Assembly (NCBI GenBank): GCA_025728535.1
Contig: JAOBJO010000001.1
Coordinates: 152,027 to 216,026, forward strand
Origin: Candidatus Lightella neohaematopini
GTDB taxonomy: Bacteria; Pseudomonadota; Gammaproteobacteria; Enterobacterales; Enterobacteriaceae
DNA length: 64,000 bases
Direction: 5' to 3'
Part shown: positions 53,657-62,447 of the stretch, one piece after another
Layout of the letters: each line of letters opens with the position of its first letter
How positions within the stretch are numbered: position 1 is the first letter of the stretch
Program-made: the position numbers and the translations under genes
The notes under the pieces: generated by a model
What the model saw: the letters and a program-made list of their open reading frames with translations, nothing else
Told to the model about the DNA's origin: nothing
Databases searched by the model: none

Positions 53657-54010
53657 ATATAATAAAATACCTATTAGCAACTATACTATAGTTAATATTA
53701 ATTATTAATAACACAGTTAATTATGAAAATAATTATTTATATAATTATTAATTATGTAATCAAGCTAGATAATTTAATATTTATAAATAATTATATAATT
53801 TTTTAGTTATATTTGTTTTCATAAAATATATCAATATATGTTTTTTTGTTATATTATTTAATAAGTTTTATTTTTTCAATATTTATTAAATTAAATAATA
53901 CGTTTTATGATGATTAATATAATAATTACTTTAGTTAATGTATTATTTTAACTAAAAAATAATTAGTATATTTATATTTTTTAATAAAAAACTTAGGTGG
54001 TGAGATATTT
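53657..54010. other. Divergent spacer between prmB and nupC
   Basis: About 354 nt with no recognisable gene or RNA. Frames are short and broken. It should contain the start signals for prmB-aroC (minus) and nupC (plus). The only clear element is the nupC ribosome binding site at its right end. The genes that separate aroC/prmB and nupC in E. coli have left no recognisable trace. Confidence 0.55.
53995..54000 (+). promoter_or_regulatory. Strong ribosome binding site of nupC
   Basis: AGGTGG lies 10 nt before the nupC ATG and is the same hexamer as before acpP. Clear Shine-Dalgarno sequences are rare in this window, so nupC is probably translated well. Confidence 0.6.
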
Positions 54011-55201
54011 ATGTTTTTTAATTTTTTACATTTTTTGTTAACTATTATTATAATAATATTTTTAACCACATTTTTAAATAAAAAACGTGGAAGAATTAAA
54101 GTAAGATTTATATTACAATTATTGTTAATAGAAATTTTATTAGCATATATGTTGTTACATTCTTCAGTTGGATTAGTATTAATAAACTTATTATCTAATA
54201 TTTTTAATAAACTATTAACCTTTGCTTTTTCAGGTACTGAATTTGTATTTGGTGGAATGTATAAATATAAATTAGCATTTTTTTTTATAACTGCTTTATG
54301 TCCAATTGTATTTATTTCTGTATTAATTGGTATATTACAATATATTCGTGTATTACCTATAATAATAATTACTATCGGCACAATTTTATCAAAAATTAGT
54401 GGTATGGGTAAATTAGAATCATTTAATGTTATTAGTTCTTTAATGTTAGGACAGTCAGAAAATTTTATTGCTTATAAAAATATTCTTTATAAAATACCAA
54501 AACATCGTATGTATAATATGGCTATTACAGCTATGTCAACAGTGTCTATGTCTATTATTGGTTCTTATATAAGAATATTATCTCCAAAATATGTAATTAC
54601 TGCAATTGTTTTAAATATATTTAGTACTTTCATTATATTATTATTATTAAACCCATATGATATAAATTGTGATTATGATATCAATATTAAAAATTTATAT
54701 GAAAATAAAGGTTTTTTTGAAATGCTAAGTGACTATATTATAACTGGTTTTAAAGTAGCTATTATAATAGCTGCTATGTTAATAGGGTTTATATCATTGA
54801 TATCCATGATTAATTATTTATGTAATTTGGTAATAGGCATTAATTTTCAAGAACTATTAGGTTATATCTTTTCACCATTTGCTTGGATTATAGGTATTCC
54901 AAAAAAAGATATATTTAATGCTGGTAGTATTATGGCAACAAAATTAGTATCAAATGAATTTGTTGCTATGATGAACTTAAAACAAATGTATAGTAACTTA
55001 TCGTCTAGATCTATAGGAATTTTATCAGTATTTTTAGTATCTTTTGCTAACTTTTCTTCTATCGGGGTAGTATCAGGATCAATTAAAAGTTTAGATAAAA
55101 ATCAAGGTGATATAATAGCTAAATATGGATTTAATCTTGTATATAGCTCTACTCTAGTTAGTGTATTATCAGCTGCTATTTCTGGAATACTAATTAAATA
55201 A
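54011..55201 (+). CDS. nupC: Nucleoside:proton symporter
   Basis: Inner-membrane concentrative nucleoside transporter. It has 396 residues (E. coli NupC 400). Conserved: TEFVFGGMYKY (E. coli TNFVFGSL), GMGKLESFNVISSLMLGQSE, TAMSTVSMSIIGSY, TKLVSNEFVAMMNL and FANFSSIGVVSGS. Intact substrate and ion sites suggest uptake of host nucleosides, which Udk could phosphorylate. It converges on gltX with 6 nt between stops. Confidence 0.96.
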   Translation: MFFNFLHFLLTIIIIIFLTTFLNKKRGRIKVRFILQLLLIEILLAYMLLHSSVGLVLINLLSNIFNKLLTFAFSGTEFVFGGMYKYKLAFFFITALCPIVFISVLIGILQYIRVLPIIIITIGTILSKISGMGKLESFNVISSLMLGQSENFIAYKNILYKIPKHRMYNMAITAMSTVSMSIIGSYIRILSPKYVITAIVLNIFSTFIILLLLNPYDINCDYDINIKNLYENKGFFEMLSDYIITGFKVAIIIAAMLIGFISLISMINYLCNLVIGINFQELLGYIFSPFAWIIGIPKKDIFNAGSIMATKLVSNEFVAMMNLKQMYSNLSSRSIGILSVFLVSFANFSSIGVVSGSIKSLDKNQGDIIAKYGFNLVYSSTLVSVLSAAISGILIK

Positions 55202-55207
55202 ATTAAT

Positions 55208-56617
55208 TTATTTACTAATTACTTTAATAAGATTCTCTATTCTTTTAGCAATATTAAGTTTTCCAATAACATAAATTACTTTACTTAATGGTGGAGAACA
55301 ATAGTTATTAGTAATTGCTATGTGTAATAACTGATAAAAAATTATTTTATTTTTCTTATCTAAATTAATTTTACTAAGAACTTCTTGTATTTTATATATA
55401 TTCCAATCATTAATCTTTTTTAAGTCTAACAAAAATTTCTTAAATACATCTATAAAAATTAATTTATTTTTAATATTAACATTATTTACATAATTTAAAT
55501 TTAAATTAATGTCATTACTGTATAAATATTTATACTTATCAAGTATTTCTTTCATTGTACTACATCTTAATACAGTTAATTTTAATAAATCCTCTATTTT
55601 TGTATTTTCGTTAAAATTTAAATTTAAAAATCTAATATAATTAATAAAACTATTAGCAACATAACTAATTGATAAATTACTCATATAGTACCTATTATAC
55701 CATAATAACTTGTTTATATCGAACTTACTAGGAGCTCTATTAAGATGCTCTAAATTAAATAAATTTATCACTTCTTTTAAGTTAAATATTTCTTTATTAC
55801 CATATGACCAACCTAGTTTTATTACATAATTAAGTAAAGCTTCTTTTAAAATACCACAGTGATAATAATACATAATATTATTAGATTTATTACGTTTAGA
55901 TAATTTTTTACCATCACTATCTAGCAATATAGATAAATGAGCATAACTAGGTAAAGTCATATCTAATGATCTCAATATATTTATCTGACGAGGAGTATTA
56001 TTGATATGTTCTTCTCCTCGTATAACATGAGTAACTCCCATATCATAATCATCAATTACCGAACAAAAATTATATGTTGGTATATTATTTGTACGTAATA
56101 TTATTAAATCATCCATTTCATTGTTATTAAATAATATTTTTCCCCTTATCAAATCATTAAAAACAACTTGACCTTTATCAGGATTACGAAATCTTACTAC
56201 ATAATTATTACTACTATTATTAGTATATTTTATATTTCTACAATAACCGTCATATTTAGGTTTAATTTTATTAATTAATTGTGATTGTCTTAAATTCTTT
56301 AATCTATCCTGCGAACAAAAACATTTATAAGCAATATTATTTTTTAACATATAATCAATGATAGAATAATATCTATTTAATCTATTAGTTTGATAATATG
56401 GACCATCATCCCAATTTATACCTAACCAAGTCATACTATCTATTATATGTTGCTTATAATCTTGTTTATTTGATCTAACTACATCAGTATCTTCTATACG
56501 TAGAATAAATTTACCACTTTTACTACGAGCAAATAACCATGAATATAAAGCAGTACGAATACTTCCAATATGTAAATATCCAGTTGGACTAGGGGAAAAT
56601 CTTGTTATAATATTCAT
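55208..56617 (-). CDS. gltX: Glutamyl-tRNA synthetase
   Basis: Charges tRNA-Glu. It has 469 residues (E. coli 471). HIGH motif in SPSPTGYLHIGS, RIEDTDVVRS, VIRGEEHINNTPRQI and the KMSKS loop KKLSKRN are intact. The zinc-binding region around CFCSQDRL to YCRN keeps several cysteines. The C-terminal anticodon domain is poorly conserved but full length. It is divergent from the tRNA-Val gene, the same neighbours as gltX-valU in E. coli. Confidence 0.97.
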   Translation of the reverse strand: MNIITRFSPSPTGYLHIGSIRTALYSWLFARSKSGKFILRIEDTDVVRSNKQDYKQHIIDSMTWLGINWDDGPYYQTNRLNRYYSIIDYMLKNNIAYKCFCSQDRLKNLRQSQLINKIKPKYDGYCRNIKYTNNSSNNYVVRFRNPDKGQVVFNDLIRGKILFNNNEMDDLIILRTNNIPTYNFCSVIDDYDMGVTHVIRGEEHINNTPRQINILRSLDMTLPSYAHLSILLDSDGKKLSKRNKSNNIMYYYHCGILKEALLNYVIKLGWSYGNKEIFNLKEVINLFNLEHLNRAPSKFDINKLLWYNRYYMSNLSISYVANSFINYIRFLNLNFNENTKIEDLLKLTVLRCSTMKEILDKYKYLYSNDINLNLNYVNNVNIKNKLIFIDVFKKFLLDLKKINDWNIYKIQEVLSKINLDKKNKIIFYQLLHIAITNNYCSPPLSKVIYVIGKLNIAKRIENLIKVISK

Positions 56618-56751
56618 TAATATTAATTACTATATTTATTATAAGTATAAATTAAAATATATTATATTTTATAATAATTCAATTAATAATTTATTTAATA
56701 TTGATTATTGACTATAACAATAGTTAAATATATCATTAATAGTAGTTTTTA

Positions 56752-56824
56752 AGGTGATTAGCTCAGTTGGTAGAGCACCTCTCTTACAAGGAGGAGGTCG
56801 ACGGTTCGATTCCGCCATCACCTA
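56752..56824 (+). tRNA. tRNA-Val, anticodon UAC
   Basis: A 73-nt cloverleaf. Acceptor AGGTGAT pairs with ATCACCT; the D arm is GCTC/GAGC; the anticodon stem is CCTCT/GGAGG (one G-T pair) with loop CTTACAA and anticodon TAC at 56785-56787; the T arm carries GGTTCGATTCC. It closely matches E. coli tRNA-Val(UAC) and sits beside gltX as valU does. The 3' CCA is not encoded (TCT follows), so it must be added by CCA transferase. Only one copy is seen where E. coli has three in tandem. Position 1 is A where E. coli has G. Confidence 0.97.
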
Positions 56825-56849
56825 TCTGTTTATAAATAAAAATATTTTT

Positions 56850-57944
56850 ATGAATAAAAAAAAAGTTATTATTGGATTATCTGGTGGTGTTGATTCTTCC
56901 GTTTCAGCTTGGTTGTTACAACAAAAAGGATACTATGTAGAAGGTGTATTTATGAAAAACTGGGAAGATGATGATACCATATACCAATGTTCATCAGCTC
57001 AAGATTTATATGATACAGAACTAGTATGTAAAAAATTAAATATTAAGTTAAATATTGTTAATTTTTCTAAAGAATATTGGGAAAATGTGTTTAAGTTATG
57101 TCTAATTTATTATAAACTAGGTTACACACCTAATCCTGATATTTTATGTAATAAGGAAATAAAATTTAAAGTATTTCTTAATTTTGCCTTAAAAAAATTA
57201 AAAGCTGATTATATTGCAACAGGACATTATGTACGTTCAATCGTTACTAATAATAGTTATTTTTTATTAAGAGGTATCGATCAAAACAAAGATCAGAGTT
57301 ATTTTTTGTATACTATAAATAGTAATATATTAGAAAAAGTTATATTTCCTGTTGGACACTTAACAAAATTTCAAGTTAGAAGTATTGCTAATAAAATTAA
57401 TTTATTTAACGCAAATAAGAAAGATTCTACAGGTATATGTTTTATAGGTAAAAGAAAATTTAGTAGTTTTATTAGTAGATACTTAAAATCTAGGCCGGGG
57501 CTAATTAAATCTGTTAATGGTGATATTTTAGGTAATCATAATGGATTAATATATTATACTATTGGTCAACGTAAAGGTATAGGTATAGGTGGTATTTCTG
57601 GTATGCCAAATAAACCTTGGTATGTTGTTAATAAAGATATTATAAATAACGTACTAATGGTTACTCAGAATCATGAAGATAAAAAGTTGATGTCAAATAT
57701 GATAATTGTTAATCAAGTACATTGGATTAACCAGAAAATATTAGACAAACCATTACAGTGTACTGCAAAAATACGTTATCAACATAAAGACGTGAGATGT
57801 TTAGTAATACCAAATAAAAATAATCTTTTAGTATACTTCTATGAAGTAGTATTAGCTGTAACTCCTGGACAGTCAATAGTATTTTATCTATCAGAATATT
57901 GTTTAGGAGGTGGTTTTATAAAAAGACATATTTTATATGAATAA
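56850..57944 (+). CDS. mnmA: tRNA 2-thiouridylase
   Basis: Adds sulfur to U34 of tRNA-Lys, -Glu and -Gln. The open frame extends upstream through the tRNA-Val, but the ATG at 56850 gives MNKKKVIIGLSGGVDSS, matching the MnmA start, so the upstream part is not coding. It has 364 residues (E. coli 368). PP-loop SGGVDSS, catalytic Cys100 (NPDILCNKEIKF) and Cys197 (STGICFIG), GHYVR and GQRKGIGIGG are present. It starts 25 nt after the tRNA, so they may share a transcript. Confidence 0.97.
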   Translation: MNKKKVIIGLSGGVDSSVSAWLLQQKGYYVEGVFMKNWEDDDTIYQCSSAQDLYDTELVCKKLNIKLNIVNFSKEYWENVFKLCLIYYKLGYTPNPDILCNKEIKFKVFLNFALKKLKADYIATGHYVRSIVTNNSYFLLRGIDQNKDQSYFLYTINSNILEKVIFPVGHLTKFQVRSIANKINLFNANKKDSTGICFIGKRKFSSFISRYLKSRPGLIKSVNGDILGNHNGLIYYTIGQRKGIGIGGISGMPNKPWYVVNKDIINNVLMVTQNHEDKKLMSNMIIVNQVHWINQKILDKPLQCTAKIRYQHKDVRCLVIPNKNNLLVYFYEVVLAVTPGQSIVFYLSEYCLGGGFIKRHILYE

Positions 57945-58094
57945 AAGACAGTATTATATTTCTTAATATATAAATTCCAAAATATAATTATTTATTATAC
58001 AAGAGAATTAATTTAATAATTATTATTATTATGTTAGTATATTTGTTAACAAGTATAGTAAATTATAAAATATTTTAAACAGTTAAAGTAACCA

Positions 58095-59429
58095 ATGTTT
58101 AATAATTTATCAAATAAATTAAGTAAAATAATTAATAGTATTAGTAATAAAAGTTTATTATCTAAATATAATATTGATGATTCTATAAAAAAAATAAAGA
58201 CCACTCTTTTAGAATCAGATGTATCAATATTAGTAGTAGATGATATTATTAATAGAATAAAAAATAAAATTAAAAAAAATAATAGTATTAGTTTTACTAA
58301 TGGAGAACAGTTTATTAACGTTATACATCAAGAGTTAGTTAATACTATAAAAAACAATACTAAGATATCTTTATCTGATAAGTCAAAATCTTTATTGTTA
58401 ATTGGAGCTCCAGGATCAGGAAAAACAACTAGTATTGTTAAAATAGCTAAACTAATACAAAATACAGGTAAAAAAGTATTAGTTACATCTATTGATATTT
58501 ATAGACCTGCTGCATTTCTTCAATTGGAATTATTATCTAAGTTAGCAAAAGTAGATTATTTATTATTGCATAATTACTCTAATTCAATAGATATTGTTGA
58601 ACAAGTATTAGAATATTTTAAATTAAATAATTACGATAGATTATTAATTGATACTGCTGGTAAAATTTACAATAATAATTATATAGAAGATATAAAAAAA
58701 GTAAATAGTTTATTAAAATTAAGTGAAATTATGTTGGTTACAGATATTACTATAGGTCAAGATATAATTAATTTAGCGAAAAATATTAACAATTATTTAC
58801 TAGTTGATAGTATAATGATAACTAAAATGGATAGTGATGCCAAAGGGGGTACTATATTATCATTAAAACATATAATAAATAAACCAATAAAATTTGTTGG
58901 TACTGGAGAAAAAATTAATGAAATAGAATTATTTAATCCAAGTAAGATAATAAGTAAAATATTAGGTATAACAATAAATACATCATATTTAAGAAATATT
59001 AATAATAGTTTTAGTAAAAACAGTAATAAAATTAGTAATAATTTTAATCTGTCTGATTTTTTAAAGCAGTTAAAAAAAATTAACAAAATTAGTGGTATAA
59101 ATGGTATTTTAAATAAAATACCAGGTATCACTAATGTATTTAGTAATATTAAATACGGTATTAATCACATTGATAATAAGTTTTTAATTAAAATAGAAGC
59201 TGTTATAAATTCGATGACTAATTTAGAAAAAAATAGTCCATACATAATAAAAAGTTCACATAAAAAGCGTATATCTAAAGGTTCTGGTGTTAATATTCAA
59301 GATATTAATATATTGTTGAAACAATTTTTTTTAGTCAAAAAAACAATAAAAACAGTAAGAAATAATAATTTTTTAAAAATATTAAATAATATGAATAAAT
59401 TAGTTACAAATAAGTTTTATAAAAAATAA
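58095..59429 (+). CDS. ffh: Signal recognition particle protein Ffh, divergent
   Basis: GTPase that targets inner-membrane proteins to the translocon. It has 444 residues (E. coli 453). N-terminus MFNNLSNKLSKI, P-loop GAPGSGKTTS, IYRPAAF, DTAGK (usually DTAGR), TKMDSDAKGGT and FVGTGEKINE are recognisable, so the GTPase is probably active. The M domain keeps its RNA-binding motif KRISKGSGVNIQDINILLKQF, but the methionines lining the signal-peptide groove are nearly all replaced, mostly by Ile: only two Met remain after residue 300. It heads the ffh-rpsP-rimM-trmD-rplS run seen in E. coli. Confidence 0.94.
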   Translation: MFNNLSNKLSKIINSISNKSLLSKYNIDDSIKKIKTTLLESDVSILVVDDIINRIKNKIKKNNSISFTNGEQFINVIHQELVNTIKNNTKISLSDKSKSLLLIGAPGSGKTTSIVKIAKLIQNTGKKVLVTSIDIYRPAAFLQLELLSKLAKVDYLLLHNYSNSIDIVEQVLEYFKLNNYDRLLIDTAGKIYNNNYIEDIKKVNSLLKLSEIMLVTDITIGQDIINLAKNINNYLLVDSIMITKMDSDAKGGTILSLKHIINKPIKFVGTGEKINEIELFNPSKIISKILGITINTSYLRNINNSFSKNSNKISNNFNLSDFLKQLKKINKISGINGILNKIPGITNVFSNIKYGINHIDNKFLIKIEAVINSMTNLEKNSPYIIKSSHKKRISKGSGVNIQDINILLKQFFLVKKTIKTVRNNNFLKILNNMNKLVTNKFYKK

Positions 59430-59466
59430 TTCATTATAAATAAAATATTTAATGTGAAATATAATT

Positions 59467-59709
59467 ATGATAAAAATTAGATTATCTCGTTGTGGAGTAA
59501 GAAAAAAACCATTCTATCATATTGTTGTTGCAGATGTAAGAAATGCTCGTGATGGTCGTTTTATTGAACGTATTGGATTCTTTAATCCAATAACTAACAA
59601 AGGTAGCTCAGTACATATAAATATTAATCGTTTAAAACACTGGAAATCTTGTGGTGCTTCTATATCAAAAAGAGTTTTATATATATTAAATAATTTTATT
59701 GATATTTAA
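59467..59709 (+). CDS. rpsP: Ribosomal protein bS16
   Basis: Small-subunit ribosomal protein of 80 residues (E. coli 82). [25 protein letters not shown] is split here as [17 protein letters not shown] and [22 protein letters not shown] is also conserved. It is the first gene of the rpsP-rimM-trmD-rplS operon, 37 nt after ffh. Confidence 0.98.
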   Translation: MIKIRLSRCGVRKKPFYHIVVADVRNARDGRFIERIGFFNPITNKGSSVHININRLKHWKSCGASISKRVLYILNNFIDI

Positions 59710-59719
59710 TTTCTTAATT

Positions 59720-60259
59720 ATGTATAAATTGAATAATCCAATAGTAGTTGGTAAAATAAGGTCAACTTATGGTGTGTTAGGATGGTTAAAGTTACATTCT
59801 TTTACAAGAAGAATATTAGATATTTTTTCTTATCAGCCACTATTTATTAATGGTATTAGTATTACTAGTGATTGGAGAAAATTAAGTATTAGTTCTTGGA
59901 GGCTTAATAAAAATTATATAATATTAAAAATTACTAATATTAATAGCAAAGAAGAGGCTAAATTATTAACTAATTACAATATTTTTATTGATAGAAAACA
60001 ATTACCAGTATTAAATAACACCGAATATTATTGGATTGATATTATTGGTTTAAAAGTAATAAACACAGAAAATTATTTTTTTGGAATAGTTCATAATATC
60101 ATAGAAACTAAGGCTAATGATGTATTAGTTGTTAAAAAAAATATTAATGATCACTTTAATATTTATGAAAGATTTATTCCTTATTTACAAAATCAAGTTA
60201 TAAAAAAAATAGATATACAGAATAAAATTATAGTTGTTTTTTGGAACCCTGAGTATTAA
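59720..60259 (+). CDS. rimM: Ribosome maturation factor RimM
   Basis: Helps assemble the 30S head, binding S19. I chose the ATG at 59720, 10 nt after the rpsP stop; an upstream in-frame TTG (59699) overlaps rpsP and adds residues without homology. It has 179 residues (E. coli 182). NPIVVGKIRSTYGVLGWLK and the PRC-barrel YYWIDIIGLKV are conserved, as are NDVLVVK and ERFIPYLQNQVIKKID. It lies in the canonical operon position. Confidence 0.95.
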   Translation: MYKLNNPIVVGKIRSTYGVLGWLKLHSFTRRILDIFSYQPLFINGISITSDWRKLSISSWRLNKNYIILKITNINSKEEAKLLTNYNIFIDRKQLPVLNNTEYYWIDIIGLKVINTENYFFGIVHNIIETKANDVLVVKKNINDHFNIYERFIPYLQNQVIKKIDIQNKIIVVFWNPEY

Positions 60260-60271
60260 TAAATATTATTT

Positions 60272-61021
60272 ATGTTAATTAGTATAATTAGTTTATTACC
60301 AGAAATATTTAGTTCTTTTACCAAATACGGTATAATAAAGAAGGCTATAGAAAAAAAAGTTTTATCTATAAGTTATATTAATATTCGTAATTTTACTAAA
60401 AATAGTTACCATTCAATAGATGATAAACCATATGGTGGTGGTTCAAGTATGGTAATTAGATTTGATCCTGTTTATCGTGCTATTTCTTATGCTAAAAAAA
60501 ATACAAATAATAAAACGAAAGTTATTTATTTATCACCTCAGGGAAAAAAACTAAATCAATATGATATAAATAGAATATCTAATAATAAACATATAATAAT
60601 ATTATGTGGACGTTATAAGGGTATAGATGAAAGATTAATTCTTAAAGAAGTTAATGAAGAATTATCTATTGGTGATTATGTTATTAGTAATGGAGAAATA
60701 GCAGCTATGATATTAATAGATGCAATATGTAGAATGTTACCTAATATTATTAAATATGAATCTTTAGTAGATAATTCATTTTATAACGGATTACTAAATT
60801 ATCCCCAATATACACGTCCTAGAATAGTAGAAAATATGCCAGTACCATCTATTTTATTATCTGGTAATCATGATAAAATAAATAAATGGAAATTAAAACA
60901 ATCTCTTGGTCGTACTTTTTTAAGAAGACCTGATTTATTAAATAAAATTACTTTATCTAACGAACAAAAAAAGTTATTATTGGAATTTAAGCAAGAAAAT
61001 AATTTAATATACTATAAATAA
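60272..61021 (+). CDS. trmD: tRNA (guanine-N1-)-methyltransferase
   Basis: Makes m1G37 in tRNAs reading CUN, CCN and CGG, preventing frameshifts. It has 249 residues (E. coli 255). PYGGGSSMV, the knotted SAM site CGRYKGIDER and SIGDYVISNGEIAAM, and GNHDKINKWK are intact. It starts 12 nt after rimM. m1G37 maintenance is of interest given the A-tract frame problems seen elsewhere in the window. Confidence 0.97.
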   Translation: MLISIISLLPEIFSSFTKYGIIKKAIEKKVLSISYINIRNFTKNSYHSIDDKPYGGGSSMVIRFDPVYRAISYAKKNTNNKTKVIYLSPQGKKLNQYDINRISNNKHIIILCGRYKGIDERLILKEVNEELSIGDYVISNGEIAAMILIDAICRMLPNIIKYESLVDNSFYNGLLNYPQYTRPRIVENMPVPSILLSGNHDKINKWKLKQSLGRTFLRRPDLLNKITLSNEQKKLLLEFKQENNLIYYK

Positions 61022-61048
61022 ATTTAACTACTTCAATAATACTTATTT

Positions 61049-61405
61049 ATGAATAAAATTAATATTATAAAATTAGTAGAACATAAATATCTTAAAAAAG
61101 ATATTCCTAACTTTAAAGTTGGTGACACAATACAAGTTAAAATATGGATATCAGAAGGAGATAAAAAAAGAATACAATCGTTTGAAGGAATAGTTATTAG
61201 TATGCATAACAATAGATTAAATTCTTCATTTACTGTTCGTAAATATTCTAACAATGAAAATGTAGAACGTGTATTTTTGTTACATTCTCCAATTATTTAT
61301 AATATAATTGTTAAACGTTGCGGAATTGTACGCCGATCAAAATTATATTATCTACGTAAATTATCTGGTAAAGCAACTCGTATAAAAGAAAAGATAAAAA
61401 AATAA
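61049..61405 (+). CDS. rplS: Ribosomal protein bL19
   Basis: Large-subunit protein at the 30S-50S interface. It has 118 residues (E. coli 115). [20 protein letters not shown] and [15 protein letters not shown] and [12 protein letters not shown] are conserved. It is the last gene of the rpsP operon, 27 nt after trmD. Confidence 0.97.
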   Translation: MNKINIIKLVEHKYLKKDIPNFKVGDTIQVKIWISEGDKKRIQSFEGIVISMHNNRLNSSFTVRKYSNNENVERVFLLHSPIIYNIIVKRCGIVRRSKLYYLRKLSGKATRIKEKIKK

Positions 61406-61437
61406 TATTAAATAGTTTTATTTATAAAAGATATTTT

Positions 61438-62436
61438 ATGATTACTCCAAATGAACTTAAAGATATTCTTCCAATAAGTAAAGTTATTAGAGATTTTGTT
61501 CTAAAATCTAGAGAAATTATTGCAAACATTATTAATGGTAAAGATCCAAGATTATTAATTGTATGTGGTCCATGTTCAATTCATGAAATAAAATCTGCTA
61601 TTGATTATGGCATAAGATTAAGATTATTATCAAAAAGATTTGGTAAAAAATTATATATTATAATGAGAGTGTATTTAGAAAAATCACGTACTATTTTTGG
61701 TTGGAAAGGATTAATTAATGATCCATATATTAATCAATCTTTTGATATTGAATCTGGATTATTTATAGCACGTAATTTATTATTAAGTATATTAAAATTA
61801 AAATTACCAATAGCTACAGAGATTTTATCTATAAACAATTACCAATATATTAATGATCTAATTAGTTGGGGGTCAATTGGAGCTAGAACTGTTGAGTCAC
61901 AAATTCATCGTGAAATGGTGTCTGGTATACCAATACCGATAGGTTTTAAGAATAATACTGATGGTAATATAACAAAAGCTATAAATGCTATAAAAGCATC
62001 TAGATTAAAACATAGTTTTATTAATATAAATCAACATGGAAAAGTTACTATAGTTAATACTAATGGTAATTATAATAGTCATATTATTTTACGAGGTGGT
62101 AAAGTACCTAATTATTATGATTATGATATACGTTTTTGTAAACAACAAATGAATAATTTAGGATTACCAACTAAATTATTAATAGATTGTAGTCATGGTA
62201 ATGCAAGTAACAATTACTTAAACCAATTAAAAGTAGCTAGGTATGTATTAAAACAAATTAATAATAATAATCGTGATATTATTGGTATTATGTTAGAGAG
62301 TAATATAAATTCAGGTAGTCAAAAACTAAATCTACCAAAACATTTAAAATACGGAGTTTCTATAACTGATCCATGTATTAATTGGAATACTACTTACAAG
62401 ATATTACTTGAAATATATAAAAAATTTGTCTATTAG
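61438..62436 (+). CDS. aroF: 3-deoxy-7-phosphoheptulonate (DAHP) synthase with short N-terminus
   Basis: First step of the shikimate pathway, from PEP and erythrose-4-phosphate. It has 332 residues against 356 in E. coli AroF. LLIVCGPCSIHE, FGWKGLINDP, GARTVESQIHREM, GFKNNTDGN, DCSHGNASNNY and SITDPCINW are present. The usual EKPRT substrate motif reads EKSRT. Position after rplS and similarity (VCGPCSIH, MRVYLEK) favour the AroF lineage. It begins at the residue aligned with about position 19 of E. coli AroF, so the N-terminal arm that helps form the feedback site is absent. It converges on bamD (11 nt). Confidence 0.93.
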   Translation: MITPNELKDILPISKVIRDFVLKSREIIANIINGKDPRLLIVCGPCSIHEIKSAIDYGIRLRLLSKRFGKKLYIIMRVYLEKSRTIFGWKGLINDPYINQSFDIESGLFIARNLLLSILKLKLPIATEILSINNYQYINDLISWGSIGARTVESQIHREMVSGIPIPIGFKNNTDGNITKAINAIKASRLKHSFININQHGKVTIVNTNGNYNSHIILRGGKVPNYYDYDIRFCKQQMNNLGLPTKLLIDCSHGNASNNYLNQLKVARYVLKQINNNNRDIIGIMLESNINSGSQKLNLPKHLKYGVSITDPCINWNTTYKILLEIYKKFVY

Positions 62437-62447
62437 TAACTAATTAA

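Noticed and set aside
53935..54381. 148-codon minus-strand frame across the nupC start
   Set aside because: It is antisense to NupC, which matches its family residue by residue.
56754..56849. Upstream extension of the mnmA frame through the tRNA-Val
   Set aside because: The frame is open by chance across the tRNA; MnmA homology begins at the ATG at 56850 and the tRNA folds perfectly.
58793..59131. 112-codon minus-strand frame inside ffh
   Set aside because: Antisense shadow of the Ffh GTPase and M domain; hydrophobic composition only reflects the complementary codons.
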